Source of the DNA: Paenibacillus sp. PAMC 26794 | Lineage (GTDB): Bacteria > Bacillota > Bacilli > Paenibacillales > Paenibacillaceae | Assembly: GCF_000316035.1 (NCBI RefSeq) | Contig: NZ_ANHX01000026.1 | Location: 1-41,859 of the forward strand | Direction: 5' to 3' | Length of the DNA: 41,859 nt | Shown: piece after piece, positions 9,396-17,430 of the stretch | Numbering within the stretch: the first letter of the stretch is position 1 | Layout: every line of letters starts with the position of its first letter | Position numbers and translations under genes: made by a program | Notes under the pieces: model-generated | What the model was told of the DNA's origin: nothing | The model's database searches: none | Seen by the model: the letters and a program-made list of their open reading frames with translations, nothing else

Positions 9396-12300
9396 ATGCC
9401 AAAACGATTTAGCAGAATGCTCGCGTTCCTCTGTTGCTTGGTAATGGTGGCGTCGCTAATGCCTACCAGCTATGCCGCCGCCACTGACAACATCGAGAAC
9501 GCAGAAGCGAATGAAACACCCACCGCCATTTTTGGAACTCCCGAACTCGGGTCAAACGACCCACTCTGGGGACAGACCATGGAGCATCACATCAACAAAA
9601 GCACTGTGCCCGCCGATCCCAGACCCCATGCCACGGGCACAGCCAGAATCCTTTGGGACCATGACTACCTATATTCCCGAGTAGTAGTGAATGACAGTAA
9701 TCTATATCAGGGAGCTGGCGGAGATCACCAGTACGACAGCCTGGAGTTTTATGTCGGCACCGGAACCGGAGGCTCAAACCAATGGCGCGTCAGCGCGACG
9801 GGCGTGTTCTCAGGGCAGGCCGCTCCGGGCAGAGCTGCATGGACCCAGGTCACGGAAACAGGATATATCGTGGAGATGAGAATACCCAAAAGAACCTTGA
9901 CCTTGGAGGAGGGCAAGCTTACCTTTGAGGTTTATATTAATAACTCGACGGAAAAGGGCGGTGACCGCTATGAAGTCGTGTCCAGTTTCGGAGATCCGGA
10001 CGCGGCTTACACCAGCGCTGCTTCTTTTACAGACAGCCTGCAGCTCTCTTTAGCCAATGAAGTGGACACCAGATTCTCAATCACCGCCACTGCGGGACCG
10101 GGCGGCTCAATCATGTCGAACCCACCCGGCGATGTTCTGAGAGTAGATCGGGGCTCTAACAAAGAAATTACGTTTACCCCCGATTCCGGCAAAATTGTGG
10201 ATACCGTAACGGTAGACGGCGTGACCGTGACTCTATCTGCTGGTACTTATACCTTTTCGAATATTGAGGCTGATCATACCATTCATGTGACATTCAAGAA
10301 CGATCCGGACGCGGGGATACTTCCCTTTATCGTATGGAATGACAACTTCGCCAGTGGCGAGTACACAACGGCTGTTATCATTGATTTAGGCGAGGGGAAG
10401 TCGGCGTTAGGCTCCGCGCTTAATCCGGACTTGTTTACCTTGTCAGCCAGGAACACAACCCTGAACGGCGAAGCAGTGACCTTTGAAGGGACGCGCAAGA
10501 TCACAAGGGTATACGCTAATGACGAACCGAAGGTACGCGGCTATCTGGGGCCGGTAAGCAATTCACCGGATTATCAGGACGGACTGGCAAGTGGCCGTTA
10601 CATCGTAGTTGAGTCTGAGTTTTATTCAGCGAGCGGCGGCAAAACAACGCTGGATGGCAGCAGTAACTCGACAAAGCAGGTTTACAACATCGTCCCAAAC
10701 GGAGAGATCGTAATGACAGAGGGGAGTCCACTTCGCAACGTGGTTTTTGAACAGGAAAAAGTTGTGAATCCGATCCTTGACAAGTTTACAACGTTTACGG
10801 GCAATTCGGTCAATCGCTCGCTCTACCTTCACAAGGATGAAGACGGTAAGGTGATCAAAGGATTGCCGCTGTATGTTTATACCCACGGCATGTCACGCGG
10901 CGGCACAAACGCTGCGACAGACCAAAAAGCGGCCATGAAATCCGCCAACGGCTCGGTCGCTCTAATGAAAAAAATGGAGAAAAATCCTGACAAGTACGCC
11001 AGCCATGTACTGAATATTTCCTATAATGGCGTATCTGTTCCCTCAACAGAGAATGTTAAGAAGGTCATAGACGCCCTGATTGCCAGCGGCGAAGTAGACC
11101 CTAATCGTGTTTACGCGGCGGGCTTCTCATGGGGCGGCCAGTATACAAACAACTTAGTTAACAGCCATCCTGGCTTCTTCGCCGCCGCCGCACCTATGGC
11201 CCCGGTAAGCGGTTCACCCAACGCTAATGCCAATGACGCTCACAACACCTTGGCCTATTGGATGTTTTTAAATGCTCATAATGTTGGAGGCTACCAGACT
11301 AACCTCAATAACTTCATAAATAACAATATGCCGAAAATGATCAACGCGAGGGCTTCGCGCTTTGAGAGTAATGAGGTCCTTACGTGGCCCTACAATCAAT
11401 TTGATCAGCCGAATCTGAGGCCGAATCCGGCCAACACACCTGTTCTGGCTGATTACATAGCCCACGAAGTTGAAGCGGCGGTTCTTTACAACCAGATAAC
11501 TATGGGGAATTGGAGCATAGCTCCCACGGCGCAGTCCTCTAACTTGCCAGCTTGGAACAATGACTACACAGACGTCTTTGATTGGATGTTCTCGCAGAGA
11601 AAACCGGTCGTGCCCGGTGCTCCGAGCGGCTTCAAGGCGACAGCCGGTGACGGACAGGTCACATTGAGCTGGACCGCCCCTGCTGACGACGGTGGCAGTG
11701 CGATCTTGGGCTACAAGGTATGGTATGGCAACGTGAAGCCGGTCACACTGGATGCGACGGAGACCAAATATACCTTCAAGAACCTGACAAACGGCCAAGG
11801 CTACAACTTCACCATCATTGCGGTGAATGCGAAGGGCGACGGCGCGGAGATCAGTGCGACGACGACGCCGATGAAGACGACGACTCCCACTGTGCCTAAT
11901 TCTGGCGGCAATACGGGCAACACCGGAAACACCGGGAACATCGGTAATACGGGCAACACCGACAATACGGGCACCGGGACAGACGCTGGAACGTTGAAGT
12001 CGACATACACAGTGAATACACCGAAGGATAAGCCCCCGGTCACAGACAAAAACGGCAACACCACCCTCCCCGGCGGTGGCGAGATTGTGACCAAAGGCGG
12101 GACCAAGATTGAGGTACCCGAAGGCACAACGATAGACTCAAACGGTAAGGTAACCATTCCGGCAGACAAGAGCGCCGAAGTGACACTACCCGGCGGCAAC
12201 AGCACAGTGACCATTTCGGGCGGCTCCACGATAGCGAGCGACGGTACGGTTACAGTAGGCGGCAAAGACGCGTATGTGGACCTGCCCAACGGCAACCGTG

Positions 12301-13010
12301 TGCATATCCACGGCGGATCGAAGATACGGAGCGCGGGAGCGGTTGTGGTAGGACCGAGCGGCGCAAGAGTTGGCTTAGACAACGGCATGTCGCTGAACAT
12401 CCGTGAGGGTACGGAGCTAGCATTTGATGACGCCACCCCACTGGGCTTCCTCGTGCTATCGGGCAATCCTTTCAGGGATGCCAACATGGACGACTGGTTC
12501 TACAACGATATAAATTTCGCCTACACATACGATCTTTTCAACGGCACGACGTCCACGACGTTCTCACCGGGCACCGCAATGACGCGTGCAATGTTCGTGC
12601 AGGTACTGGCCAATCTTGAGAACGTAAACCTCTCCAGCTACACGAGTTCCCGCTTTAACGACGTGACGGACGGACAGTGGTACACGGCGGCAGCCGAGTG
12701 GGCAGCCGAAAAAGGCATAGTCAACGGTACAAACGCAGACCTGTTTGACCCCAATTCACCGATGACGCGCGAGCAGATGCTGGTGATACTGTACAACTAC
12801 ATGAAGTACAAGGGCTATGAGATACCTGAAAGCCACTCAAAGTCCTTCGCGGACGAGAGTGAGATCAGCTCCTGGGCGTTGGAGGCCGTTCAAGCGCTGC
12901 GGGGCATCGGCATTGTATTAGGCAAGACGGACAACTTTTTTGCTCCCAAAGCCATCTCCACCCGCGCCGAAAGCCACAATCTTTGTAAGGTTCGTCGAAT
13001 ATTCGGCTAA
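9396..13010 (+). CDS. Secreted SLH protein with CBM9-like and alpha/beta-hydrolase modules (frameshifted C-terminus)
   Basis: This 1204-aa protein has a signal peptide (about 1-28). Modules in order, approximate: CBM9/DOMON-like carbohydrate-binding (42-215); a bacterial repeat domain (224-302); a hydrolase-associated region and alpha/beta-hydrolase (305-735) with a GFSWGG nucleophile elbow (S578); FN3 (739-828); an Asn-Thr-Gly linker; a beta-repeat region rich in PGG and SDGTV-like units (869-1023); three SLH repeats (1026-1204). Related folds include CE1-type acetyl or feruloyl esterases and polyhydroxybutyrate depolymerase-like enzymes. The AAGGAGG ribosome-binding site fixes the start. 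The last repeat reads TRAE and then becomes non-homologous: dropping one A from GAAAG (12969-12973) restores ATIFVRFVEYSAK, so a frameshift has replaced the SLH tail. The gene is visibly more GC-rich than its divergent neighbour, a possible sign of transfer. The usual triad Asp and His are not obvious. Confidence 0.85.
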   Translation: MPKRFSRMLAFLCCLVMVASLMPTSYAAATDNIENAEANETPTAIFGTPELGSNDPLWGQTMEHHINKSTVPADPRPHATGTARILWDHDYLYSRVVVNDSNLYQGAGGDHQYDSLEFYVGTGTGGSNQWRVSATGVFSGQAAPGRAAWTQVTETGYIVEMRIPKRTLTLEEGKLTFEVYINNSTEKGGDRYEVVSSFGDPDAAYTSAASFTDSLQLSLANEVDTRFSITATAGPGGSIMSNPPGDVLRVDRGSNKEITFTPDSGKIVDTVTVDGVTVTLSAGTYTFSNIEADHTIHVTFKNDPDAGILPFIVWNDNFASGEYTTAVIIDLGEGKSALGSALNPDLFTLSARNTTLNGEAVTFEGTRKITRVYANDEPKVRGYLGPVSNSPDYQDGLASGRYIVVESEFYSASGGKTTLDGSSNSTKQVYNIVPNGEIVMTEGSPLRNVVFEQEKVVNPILDKFTTFTGNSVNRSLYLHKDEDGKVIKGLPLYVYTHGMSRGGTNAATDQKAAMKSANGSVALMKKMEKNPDKYASHVLNISYNGVSVPSTENVKKVIDALIASGEVDPNRVYAAGFSWGGQYTNNLVNSHPGFFAAAAPMAPVSGSPNANANDAHNTLAYWMFLNAHNVGGYQTNLNNFINNNMPKMINARASRFESNEVLTWPYNQFDQPNLRPNPANTPVLADYIAHEVEAAVLYNQITMGNWSIAPTAQSSNLPAWNNDYTDVFDWMFSQRKPVVPGAPSGFKATAGDGQVTLSWTAPADDGGSAILGYKVWYGNVKPVTLDATETKYTFKNLTNGQGYNFTIIAVNAKGDGAEISATTTPMKTTTPTVPNSGGNTGNTGNTGNIGNTGNTDNTGTGTDAGTLKSTYTVNTPKDKPPVTDKNGNTTLPGGGEIVTKGGTKIEVPEGTTIDSNGKVTIPADKSAEVTLPGGNSTVTISGGSTIASDGTVTVGGKDAYVDLPNGNRVHIHGGSKIRSAGAVVVGPSGARVGLDNGMSLNIREGTELAFDDATPLGFLVLSGNPFRDANMDDWFYNDINFAYTYDLFNGTTSTTFSPGTAMTRAMFVQVLANLENVNLSSYTSSRFNDVTDGQWYTAAAEWAAEKGIVNGTNADLFDPNSPMTREQMLVILYNYMKYKGYEIPESHSKSFADESEISSWALEAVQALRGIGIVLGKTDNFFAPKAISTRAESHNLCKVRRIFG

Positions 13011-13035
13011 GTGAAAGCGTATACAGAATAATGCA

Positions 13036-13083
13036 GACCCTTCCGGCTGGACAATATCCCGCCGGAAGGGTCTCCTTATTTTC
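13036..13083 (+). terminator. Rho-independent terminator of the SLH esterase gene
   Basis: GACCCTTCCGGC and GCCGGAAGGGTC make a perfect 12-bp stem (13036-13047 with 13061-13072), followed by a T-rich tail. It lies 25 bp past the stop codon. Confidence 0.9.
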
Positions 13084-13215
13084 AAACTACACTTTTTTTG
13101 ACAACTCCACGGTCAGGAATTAAACCCTCGATTTTTTCATCTAGAATATTCGTCCCCAAGCTCGACCCCAAGTCCAAAAATTCTAATTAATGCATGTTCT
13201 GATTTATTTCACCAC
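13084..13215. other. Intergenic spacer, no gene seen
   Basis: AT-rich sequence between the SLH gene terminator and the tRNA terminator. I see no ORF, repeat or copy of the tRNA 3' end in it. Confidence 0.5.
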
Positions 13216-13249
13216 AAAAAAAACGCCATCGCAATAATGTGATGGCGTT
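13216..13249 (-). terminator. Terminator of the tRNA-Ala gene
   Basis: On the minus strand AACGCCATC pairs with GATGGCGTT (13222-13230 with 13241-13249) and is followed by a run of eight Ts, directly beyond the tRNA 3' end. Confidence 0.9.
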
Positions 13250-13257
13250 CTTAATTA

Positions 13258-13330
13258 TGGAGCCTAGGGGGATCGAACCCCTGACCTCATCGCTGCCAGC
13301 GATGCGCTCTCCCAGCTGAGCTAAGGCCCC
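13258..13330 (-). tRNA. tRNA-Ala (anticodon GGC)
   Basis: The 73-nt minus-strand sequence folds as a cloverleaf. The acceptor stem pairs GGGGCCT with AGGCTCC, the D arm has GCTC-AGCTGG-GAGC, and the anticodon stem CATCG/CGATG encloses CTGGCAG, giving anticodon GGC. The T arm is AGGGG-TTCGATC-CCCCT. GGC reads the alanine codon GCC. The discriminator base is A and the CCA end is not encoded (TAA follows), so it must be added after transcription. It has its own promoter and terminator. Confidence 0.97.
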
Positions 13331-13386
13331 AGGATATGAAATAGATAACCTGTCCAACACTGCAACGTTCCACAGGCGACTCCTAT

Positions 13387-13415
13387 ATCATATAAAATCC
13401 AGCTTTCGCTGTCAA
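13387..13415 (-). promoter_or_regulatory. Strong sigma-A promoter of tRNA-Ala
   Basis: On the minus strand a perfect TTGACA -35 box and a TATGAT -10 box are separated by 17 bp. The -10 box lies about 57 bp before the tRNA 5' end. Confidence 0.85.
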
Positions 13416-13441
13416 TCACTTTTTAAGATCCAAAGTGATTG
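13413..13441. terminator. 10-bp inverted repeat, possible nrdR terminator
   Basis: CAATCACTTT pairs perfectly with AAAGTGATTG around a 9-nt loop. It lies about 75 bp past the nrdR stop and overlaps the -35 box of the tRNA promoter. There is no good T tract on either strand, so terminator function is uncertain. It could instead influence the tRNA promoter. Confidence 0.35.
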
Positions 13442-13514
13442 GAGAAGAACAACCGATTTCTCTGGTACACACGGACTGGAACTCCAGACTGCTCTTCTCC
13501 CTTTACCAACTTCA

Positions 13515-13982
13515 CTAATCCTCCAGATTGTCTTTGGACAACAGGGATTTTAGTTCTTTCATGAACATATTGATATCTTTGAACTGACGATACACCGACG
13601 CAAAACGGACATACGCCACTTCATCGACCGGAAACAACTGTTCCATCAATAACTCACCAATCTGGCGACTCTCCACTTCAGCATCAGCTGTATTACGCAG
13701 AGATTTCTCCACTTCAGATACCATCATCTCCAGGGTCTCTACGGAGACTGGACGTTTCTCACAGGCACGAATAAGCCCGCGGAGAATCTTGTCCCGGCTG
13801 AACTCTTCCCGGCTACCATCTTTCTTAATAACGATCAGTGGAGTCTCTTCAATCATCTCAAACGTTGTAAATCTTCGGGCACACTGCTCACACTCACGGC
13901 GACGACGAATGGATTTTGCTTCGTTGGCCGGACGCGAATCAAGCACTTTGGTACCCATATAACCGCAATAAGGACACTTCAA
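13515..13982 (-). CDS. nrdR: Transcriptional repressor NrdR
   Basis: NrdR is a zinc- and ATP/dATP-dependent repressor of ribonucleotide reductase genes. The 155-aa protein has the usual family length. It has an N-terminal zinc ribbon with C3, C6, C31 and C34, an Arg-rich DNA-contact stretch (RRRREC), and an ATP-cone domain from about residue 48 to 138 that starts with the typical [11 protein letters not shown]. In Bacillus subtilis nrdR is followed by the replication genes dnaB and dnaI. Here it is followed by the tRNA and the accessory block, so backbone synteny stops after it. It is divergent from the spore-protein gene at 14099. Confidence 0.97.
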   Translation of the reverse strand: MKCPYCGYMGTKVLDSRPANEAKSIRRRRECEQCARRFTTFEMIEETPLIVIKKDGSREEFSRDKILRGLIRACEKRPVSVETLEMMVSEVEKSLRNTADAEVESRQIGELLMEQLFPVDEVAYVRFASVYRQFKDINMFMKELKSLLSKDNLED

Positions 13983-14037
13983 AACAGATCACTTCCCACG
14001 TTTTACTTTTTACCACATATTCCCTGTACTGATTTTG

Positions 14038-14067
14038 TAATGAAAAACGCATTGCCGACACATAATA
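14038..14067 (+). promoter_or_regulatory. Candidate sigma-G (forespore) promoter
   Basis: TAATG and CATAATA are separated by 18 bp, close to the forespore sigma-G consensus GHATR-N18-CATNHTA (one -35 mismatch). It ends about 31 bp before the SASP start codon, which fits the known forespore expression of this family. Confidence 0.55.
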
Positions 14068-14098
14068 CTTTTACCAACCCGCGAGGAGGTGAACAGCA

Positions 14099-14320
14099 AT
14101 GGCACAAAGCAATGGTAACTCCAACAACTTGGTGGTAACTAAAGCTTCCGCAGCACTCGAGCAAATGAAATATGAAGTTGCTCAAGAACTCGGAATCAGC
14201 ATCCCACAAGACGGATACCAAGGTAACATGACTTCTTACGAGAACGGTTCGATCGGTGGATACATCACGAAGCGTCTGGTAACAATTGCAGAACAGCAAT
14301 TGGCAGGTCAATACCAATAA
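14099..14320 (+). CDS. Alpha/beta-type small acid-soluble spore protein
   Basis: These proteins coat and protect DNA in the dormant spore and are degraded at germination by the protease GPR. The 73-aa protein has the family hallmarks: an LVV-A-AL-QMK segment, the GPR cleavage region around YEVAQELGI, and the second conserved block GGYITKRLV near the C-terminus. A strong GAGGAGGTG ribosome-binding site precedes the ATG. A sigma-G-like promoter lies upstream. It is a single-gene unit convergent with the transglycosylase gene. Which ssp paralogue it represents cannot be told from the sequence alone. Confidence 0.95.
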   Translation: MAQSNGNSNNLVVTKASAALEQMKYEVAQELGISIPQDGYQGNMTSYENGSIGGYITKRLVTIAEQQLAGQYQ

Positions 14321-14341
14321 TATCTGCATCGTAATACGCTA

Positions 14342-14390
14342 CACAGAGGAGCATGGAGCGGCCGGTGAATAACCGGCCTGCTCTGTGCTT
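14342..14390. terminator. Hairpin between convergent SASP and transglycosylase genes
   Basis: A compound stem: GGCCGGT/ACCGGCC around a GAATA loop, with an outer CACAGAG/CTCTGTG pairing (14342-14348 with 14381-14387). Only a weak T-rich tail follows on the plus strand. It probably ends the SASP transcript. Confidence 0.6.
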
Positions 14391-14402
14391 CTACTTATAT
14401 AC

Positions 14403-14966
14403 TTAGAACGTATTATAGATCTTTACATACTGATTATAATAGTAAATGACTCTTTGTACATAGTGACGCGTCTCACCAAACGGAATATCTTTCACTGTAT
14501 CGAACGAGCCATCCCATACACCATCTCTAAGCCAACTGTTCACTTTGCCTGGACCCGCATTATAGGCAGCGATCATAACTGCTTCATTGCCATCGAATTG
14601 ATCGGCCAGATTCCGCAGATACCATGTGCCTAATTGAATATTTCGTTCAGGCTCGTGCTTCAATTCCTCCAGCGAAGTGTCGGGAATTTTGGCTTGTTCC
14701 AGTATCCAGTTGGCCGTGTCTGGCATCAGTTGCATGAGACCAATGGCACCTCGTTTGGATTCCTTGCTTGTCTTGAAATTGGTCTCCACCTTGATAATGG
14801 AAGCAATCAGAAACGGATCAACCTCATAGCTCTGAGATTGGGCACGGATCTCTTCCTTATAATGTATGGGATAGAACCATGCCATCCAGTTTGTATTCAG
14901 AAATAACACCAGTACAAAGGACACAAACATCAACAGCAGTACACGTTTTTTACGCAATATTCTCAT
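14403..14966 (-). CDS. Membrane-anchored lytic murein transglycosylase (SLT domain)
   Basis: Cleaves the glycan strands of peptidoglycan with formation of anhydro-muramyl ends. The 187-aa protein has a basic N-terminus and one hydrophobic segment (about 9-23) that acts as a membrane anchor or uncleaved signal. The SLT catalytic domain follows from about residue 40. Visible family motifs are the catalytic Glu (E61) in KVETNF, GAIGLMQLMP, AYNAGPG and ETRHYVQRV. The start codon overlaps the coaE stop by 4 bp, so the two are translationally coupled. An acyl-chain or cofactor link between the two products is not evident; coupling probably reflects only shared transcription. Confidence 0.92.
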   Translation of the reverse strand: MRILRKKRVLLLMFVSFVLVLFLNTNWMAWFYPIHYKEEIRAQSQSYEVDPFLIASIIKVETNFKTSKESKRGAIGLMQLMPDTANWILEQAKIPDTSLEELKHEPERNIQLGTWYLRNLADQFDGNEAVMIAAYNAGPGKVNSWLRDGVWDGSFDTVKDIPFGETRHYVQRVIYYYNQYVKIYNTF

Positions 14967-15559
14967 AACAAACCCTTACGCTGTAGATATGAGTCAATTT
15001 GCTGCTCCGTCGCAGGCCATAAGCCGCTGTTATCGATGACAATGTCTGCCAGCTGCTTTTTGCGCTCAATATCCATCTGTACATCCATTCGAGCCTCGGC
15101 CTGTGCTGCAGTCATTCCATCCCGACTCATCAAGCGATCTCGTTGCACCGATCTCGGGACATATACAACCATGACTTCCTCGAAACCGTCCTCCAGGCCT
15201 GATTCGTAGAGCAAAGGAATATCAGACACCACAAGTTTATCCGGATATTGCAACGCGTATGCAGCAGCCCGTTCGCGCATCTCTCTTCGGATCGCCGGAT
15301 GTGTGATAGCCTCCAATGCCTTTCGTTCCTCGGGTTGTTCGAAAACAATACTTCCAAGCTTTTTCCGATTCAGTGTTCCATCTTCGTTCAGTATGGCTTG
15401 TCCAAACCGCTTAACAGCGGCGGCCAACACGGGATGCCCGGGCATCATAACTTCCCGGGCAATAACGTCTGCATCGATGAGCAACGCTCCCTTACTGGCG
15501 AGATAGGCGGAAACACTGCTCTTGCCTGTCGCGATCCCGCCGGTTAAGCCTATATTCAT
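14963..15559 (-). CDS. coaE: Dephospho-CoA kinase
   Basis: Catalyses the last step of coenzyme A synthesis, phosphorylating the 3'-hydroxyl of dephospho-CoA with ATP. The 198-aa length is normal. It opens with the P-loop GLTGGIATGKSS (residues 4-15), followed by the DADVIARE motif and the HP-I-R segment, then VSDIPLLYESG, typical of CoaE. It starts 9 bp after the ytaF stop and overlaps the transglycosylase gene downstream. The order mutM-ytaF-coaE is as in Bacillus subtilis. Confidence 0.97.
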   Translation of the reverse strand: MNIGLTGGIATGKSSVSAYLASKGALLIDADVIAREVMMPGHPVLAAAVKRFGQAILNEDGTLNRKKLGSIVFEQPEERKALEAITHPAIRREMRERAAAYALQYPDKLVVSDIPLLYESGLEDGFEEVMVVYVPRSVQRDRLMSRDGMTAAQAEARMDVQMDIERKKQLADIVIDNSGLWPATEQQIDSYLQRKGLL

Positions 15560-15568
15560 CGTTTCACC

Positions 15569-16342
15569 TCATAACAACTTCATTATTCCCATAATCATTA
15601 ACAATAGCGCTGGCAATACAGACAGTCTTCGCATCCAGCGCAGAGCTGAGAATCGTAGGCCAACCTTCATGCCGAGTGACAGAAACGCCCCACTAAACAG
15701 TGCAATAATGAGTGCTGTCCATAGTGTAGGGAATCCCAGAAGTGCCGCTCCCAAACCTGCTCCAAACGCATCCAGAGACAGGGCAATACCCAGCCACATC
15801 GCTTCTTGGGCAGATATACTCCCCGAGTTATCCATATCCGCCTTGGAGGGACTGCGAAGAATCTGAATGACAACGCCCAGCTTGCGCAGCTCCAGTGTAA
15901 ATACCATTCGTTCCAGTGATCCATTTGAAGCCGACTGCTCCAGATCCAGTGCGAGCACCTGATTTCTGCCCTTTGAAGCCGACAGTCTCTCTTGTGCTAC
16001 CCCCACTCCAGTTACCGTTGCTTCTGTTCCCTCACCCGTTCCCGTGTCTGTTTCCAGCTGTTCTTTGCCTTGCTTTCGAATAAGTTGCAACAGTGACCAT
16101 GCACCAATACCTATCAATATAACGGCTCCCACGATCGAAGCGATATCCGGTGACACCACATGGGACAACAACACACCTACTTGCATCGACAAGGCAATAA
16201 CCAATCCCGAACAGATCGAAATAACAGCGATAGATAACAGGGGAATCTTAGTCCTCCGTAACCCATATGTAATCCCGACTCCAAAACCATCTAAACTAAG
16301 CGCCAAAGCAAGCGCCAGCAATGAAATAAAATGATGCAGCAC
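15569..16342 (-). CDS. ytaF: Sporulation membrane protein YtaF
   Basis: The 257-aa integral membrane protein belongs to the YtaF/MntP-like family. Repeated LALALSLDGFGVG and LGIALSLDAFGAGLG segments form two inverted halves of about three helices each, joined by a hydrophilic loop (about residues 90-170). YtaF is known as a sporulation-associated membrane protein whose exact role is unsettled. MntP relatives export manganese, but that activity is not shown for YtaF. The start is GTG with a GGAGGAG ribosome-binding site about 9 nt upstream. The central loop is long and acidic and may contain a GTGEGTE-type low-complexity stretch. Confidence 0.92.
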   Translation of the reverse strand: MLHHFISLLALALALSLDGFGVGITYGLRRTKIPLLSIAVISICSGLVIALSMQVGVLLSHVVSPDIASIVGAVILIGIGAWSLLQLIRKQGKEQLETDTGTGEGTEATVTGVGVAQERLSASKGRNQVLALDLEQSASNGSLERMVFTLELRKLGVVIQILRSPSKADMDNSGSISAQEAMWLGIALSLDAFGAGLGAALLGFPTLWTALIIALFSGAFLSLGMKVGLRFSALRWMRRLSVLPALLLMIMGIMKLL

Positions 16343-16484
16343 CCCGGACTCCTCCTCTGTGCGGTACTCGTGCCAACTGAAGATGCCAGTATGGGTATAC
16401 GCCCGCTTATTTCTGCCATATCAGTATATGGAGGGAGGAATCCAAGGGTGCTATGATTTCATCATTTCGTTCATTCAGTTCATG

Positions 16485-17312
16485 TTACAGCAGCTGACAG
16501 TTCGGACAAAAATGCGTTCCACGGCCACCAACCACCGTTTTTTCAATTAACGTACCACAAGTTGTACAAGGTTCTGATTTGCGTCCATAGATTTTCAGTT
16601 GATGCTGGAACATCCCCATCTCACCCTGTCCATTCACATAGGACTTGATGGAAGATCCCCCTGCATTCACTGCATCTTGCAACGTAGCCACAATCGCTTC
16701 ATGGAGCACCGTTAACTGAGCTTCGGTCAGTGTCTTGGCGATGGTCTCGGGATGGATACCTGCGCGAAATAGAGCCTCGTCCACATAAATATTCCCGATA
16801 CCGACCACATATGCCTGATTTAAAAGCACAGCCTTGATTTTGGTTGTACGCTTGCCAACCGCCTCACGGAATGCAGTTACCGTAAAGGCTGGATCAAGCG
16901 GCTCCAGTCCCAGCTTCAGCAAAGGTTTGGACACCAGTTCCTCACCTGCATTGAACAGATGCATCGTACCGAACTGACGCACGTCCTTATAACGCAATTC
17001 CGTACCATCATTAAAATGGAAGATCACATGTGTATGTTTCTCCACATCTTCATGCTGCTCGTACACACCGTACCTTCCTTCCATCCGCAGATGGGAGACA
17101 AGCACCAGCCCGTCCAGCAAAATACGCAAAAACTTGCCGCGGCGCTCCACCCCAATGACGGTATGTCCCGCGAGTTCCATTGCAAATGCATCTATGTCGT
17201 CCGGCCGCTGAATAATCCGCGGCAAGCTAACGGTAACATGATCAATCGTTCTGCCCACAATAAGTTGATTCAATGTTCTTCTGACTGTTTCGACTTCCGG
17301 TAATTCCGGCAT
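16485..17312 (-). CDS. mutM: Formamidopyrimidine-DNA glycosylase (Fpg/MutM)
   Basis: Removes 8-oxoguanine and formamidopyrimidines from DNA and cuts the abasic site. The 275-aa protein begins PELPEVETV, with the catalytic N-terminal Pro2 and Glu3. The conserved Lys is in RRGKFLR. A helix-two-turn-helix lies in the middle (VGIGNIYVDEALF), and a C-terminal zinc finger CTTC...CPNC is present. It lies 118 bp downstream of polA and 142 bp upstream of ytaF; the repair functions of MutM and PolA fit together. No terminator is visible in either gap. Confidence 0.98.
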   Translation of the reverse strand: MPELPEVETVRRTLNQLIVGRTIDHVTVSLPRIIQRPDDIDAFAMELAGHTVIGVERRGKFLRILLDGLVLVSHLRMEGRYGVYEQHEDVEKHTHVIFHFNDGTELRYKDVRQFGTMHLFNAGEELVSKPLLKLGLEPLDPAFTVTAFREAVGKRTTKIKAVLLNQAYVVGIGNIYVDEALFRAGIHPETIAKTLTEAQLTVLHEAIVATLQDAVNAGGSSIKSYVNGQGEMGMFQHQLKIYGRKSEPCTTCGTLIEKTVVGGRGTHFCPNCQLL

Positions 17313-17430
17313 GATGTTCTCACCTCCCCTATATTATAACGGAAGATGGCGCTCAGCGGGACCCTTTTCTTATATCTCAAACATGGAAAGGCCTTTTGTA
17401 AAATACCGGAAAAAACGCGCAGCACTTGAT

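Noticed and set aside
11801..12487. A 228-aa minus-strand ORF opposite the SLH esterase gene
   Set aside because: It mirrors the Gly-, Thr- and Pro-rich repeats of the coding strand and has no signal of its own.
14003..14329. A 108-aa ORF opposite the SASP gene
   Set aside because: Antisense shadow of a well supported SASP gene.
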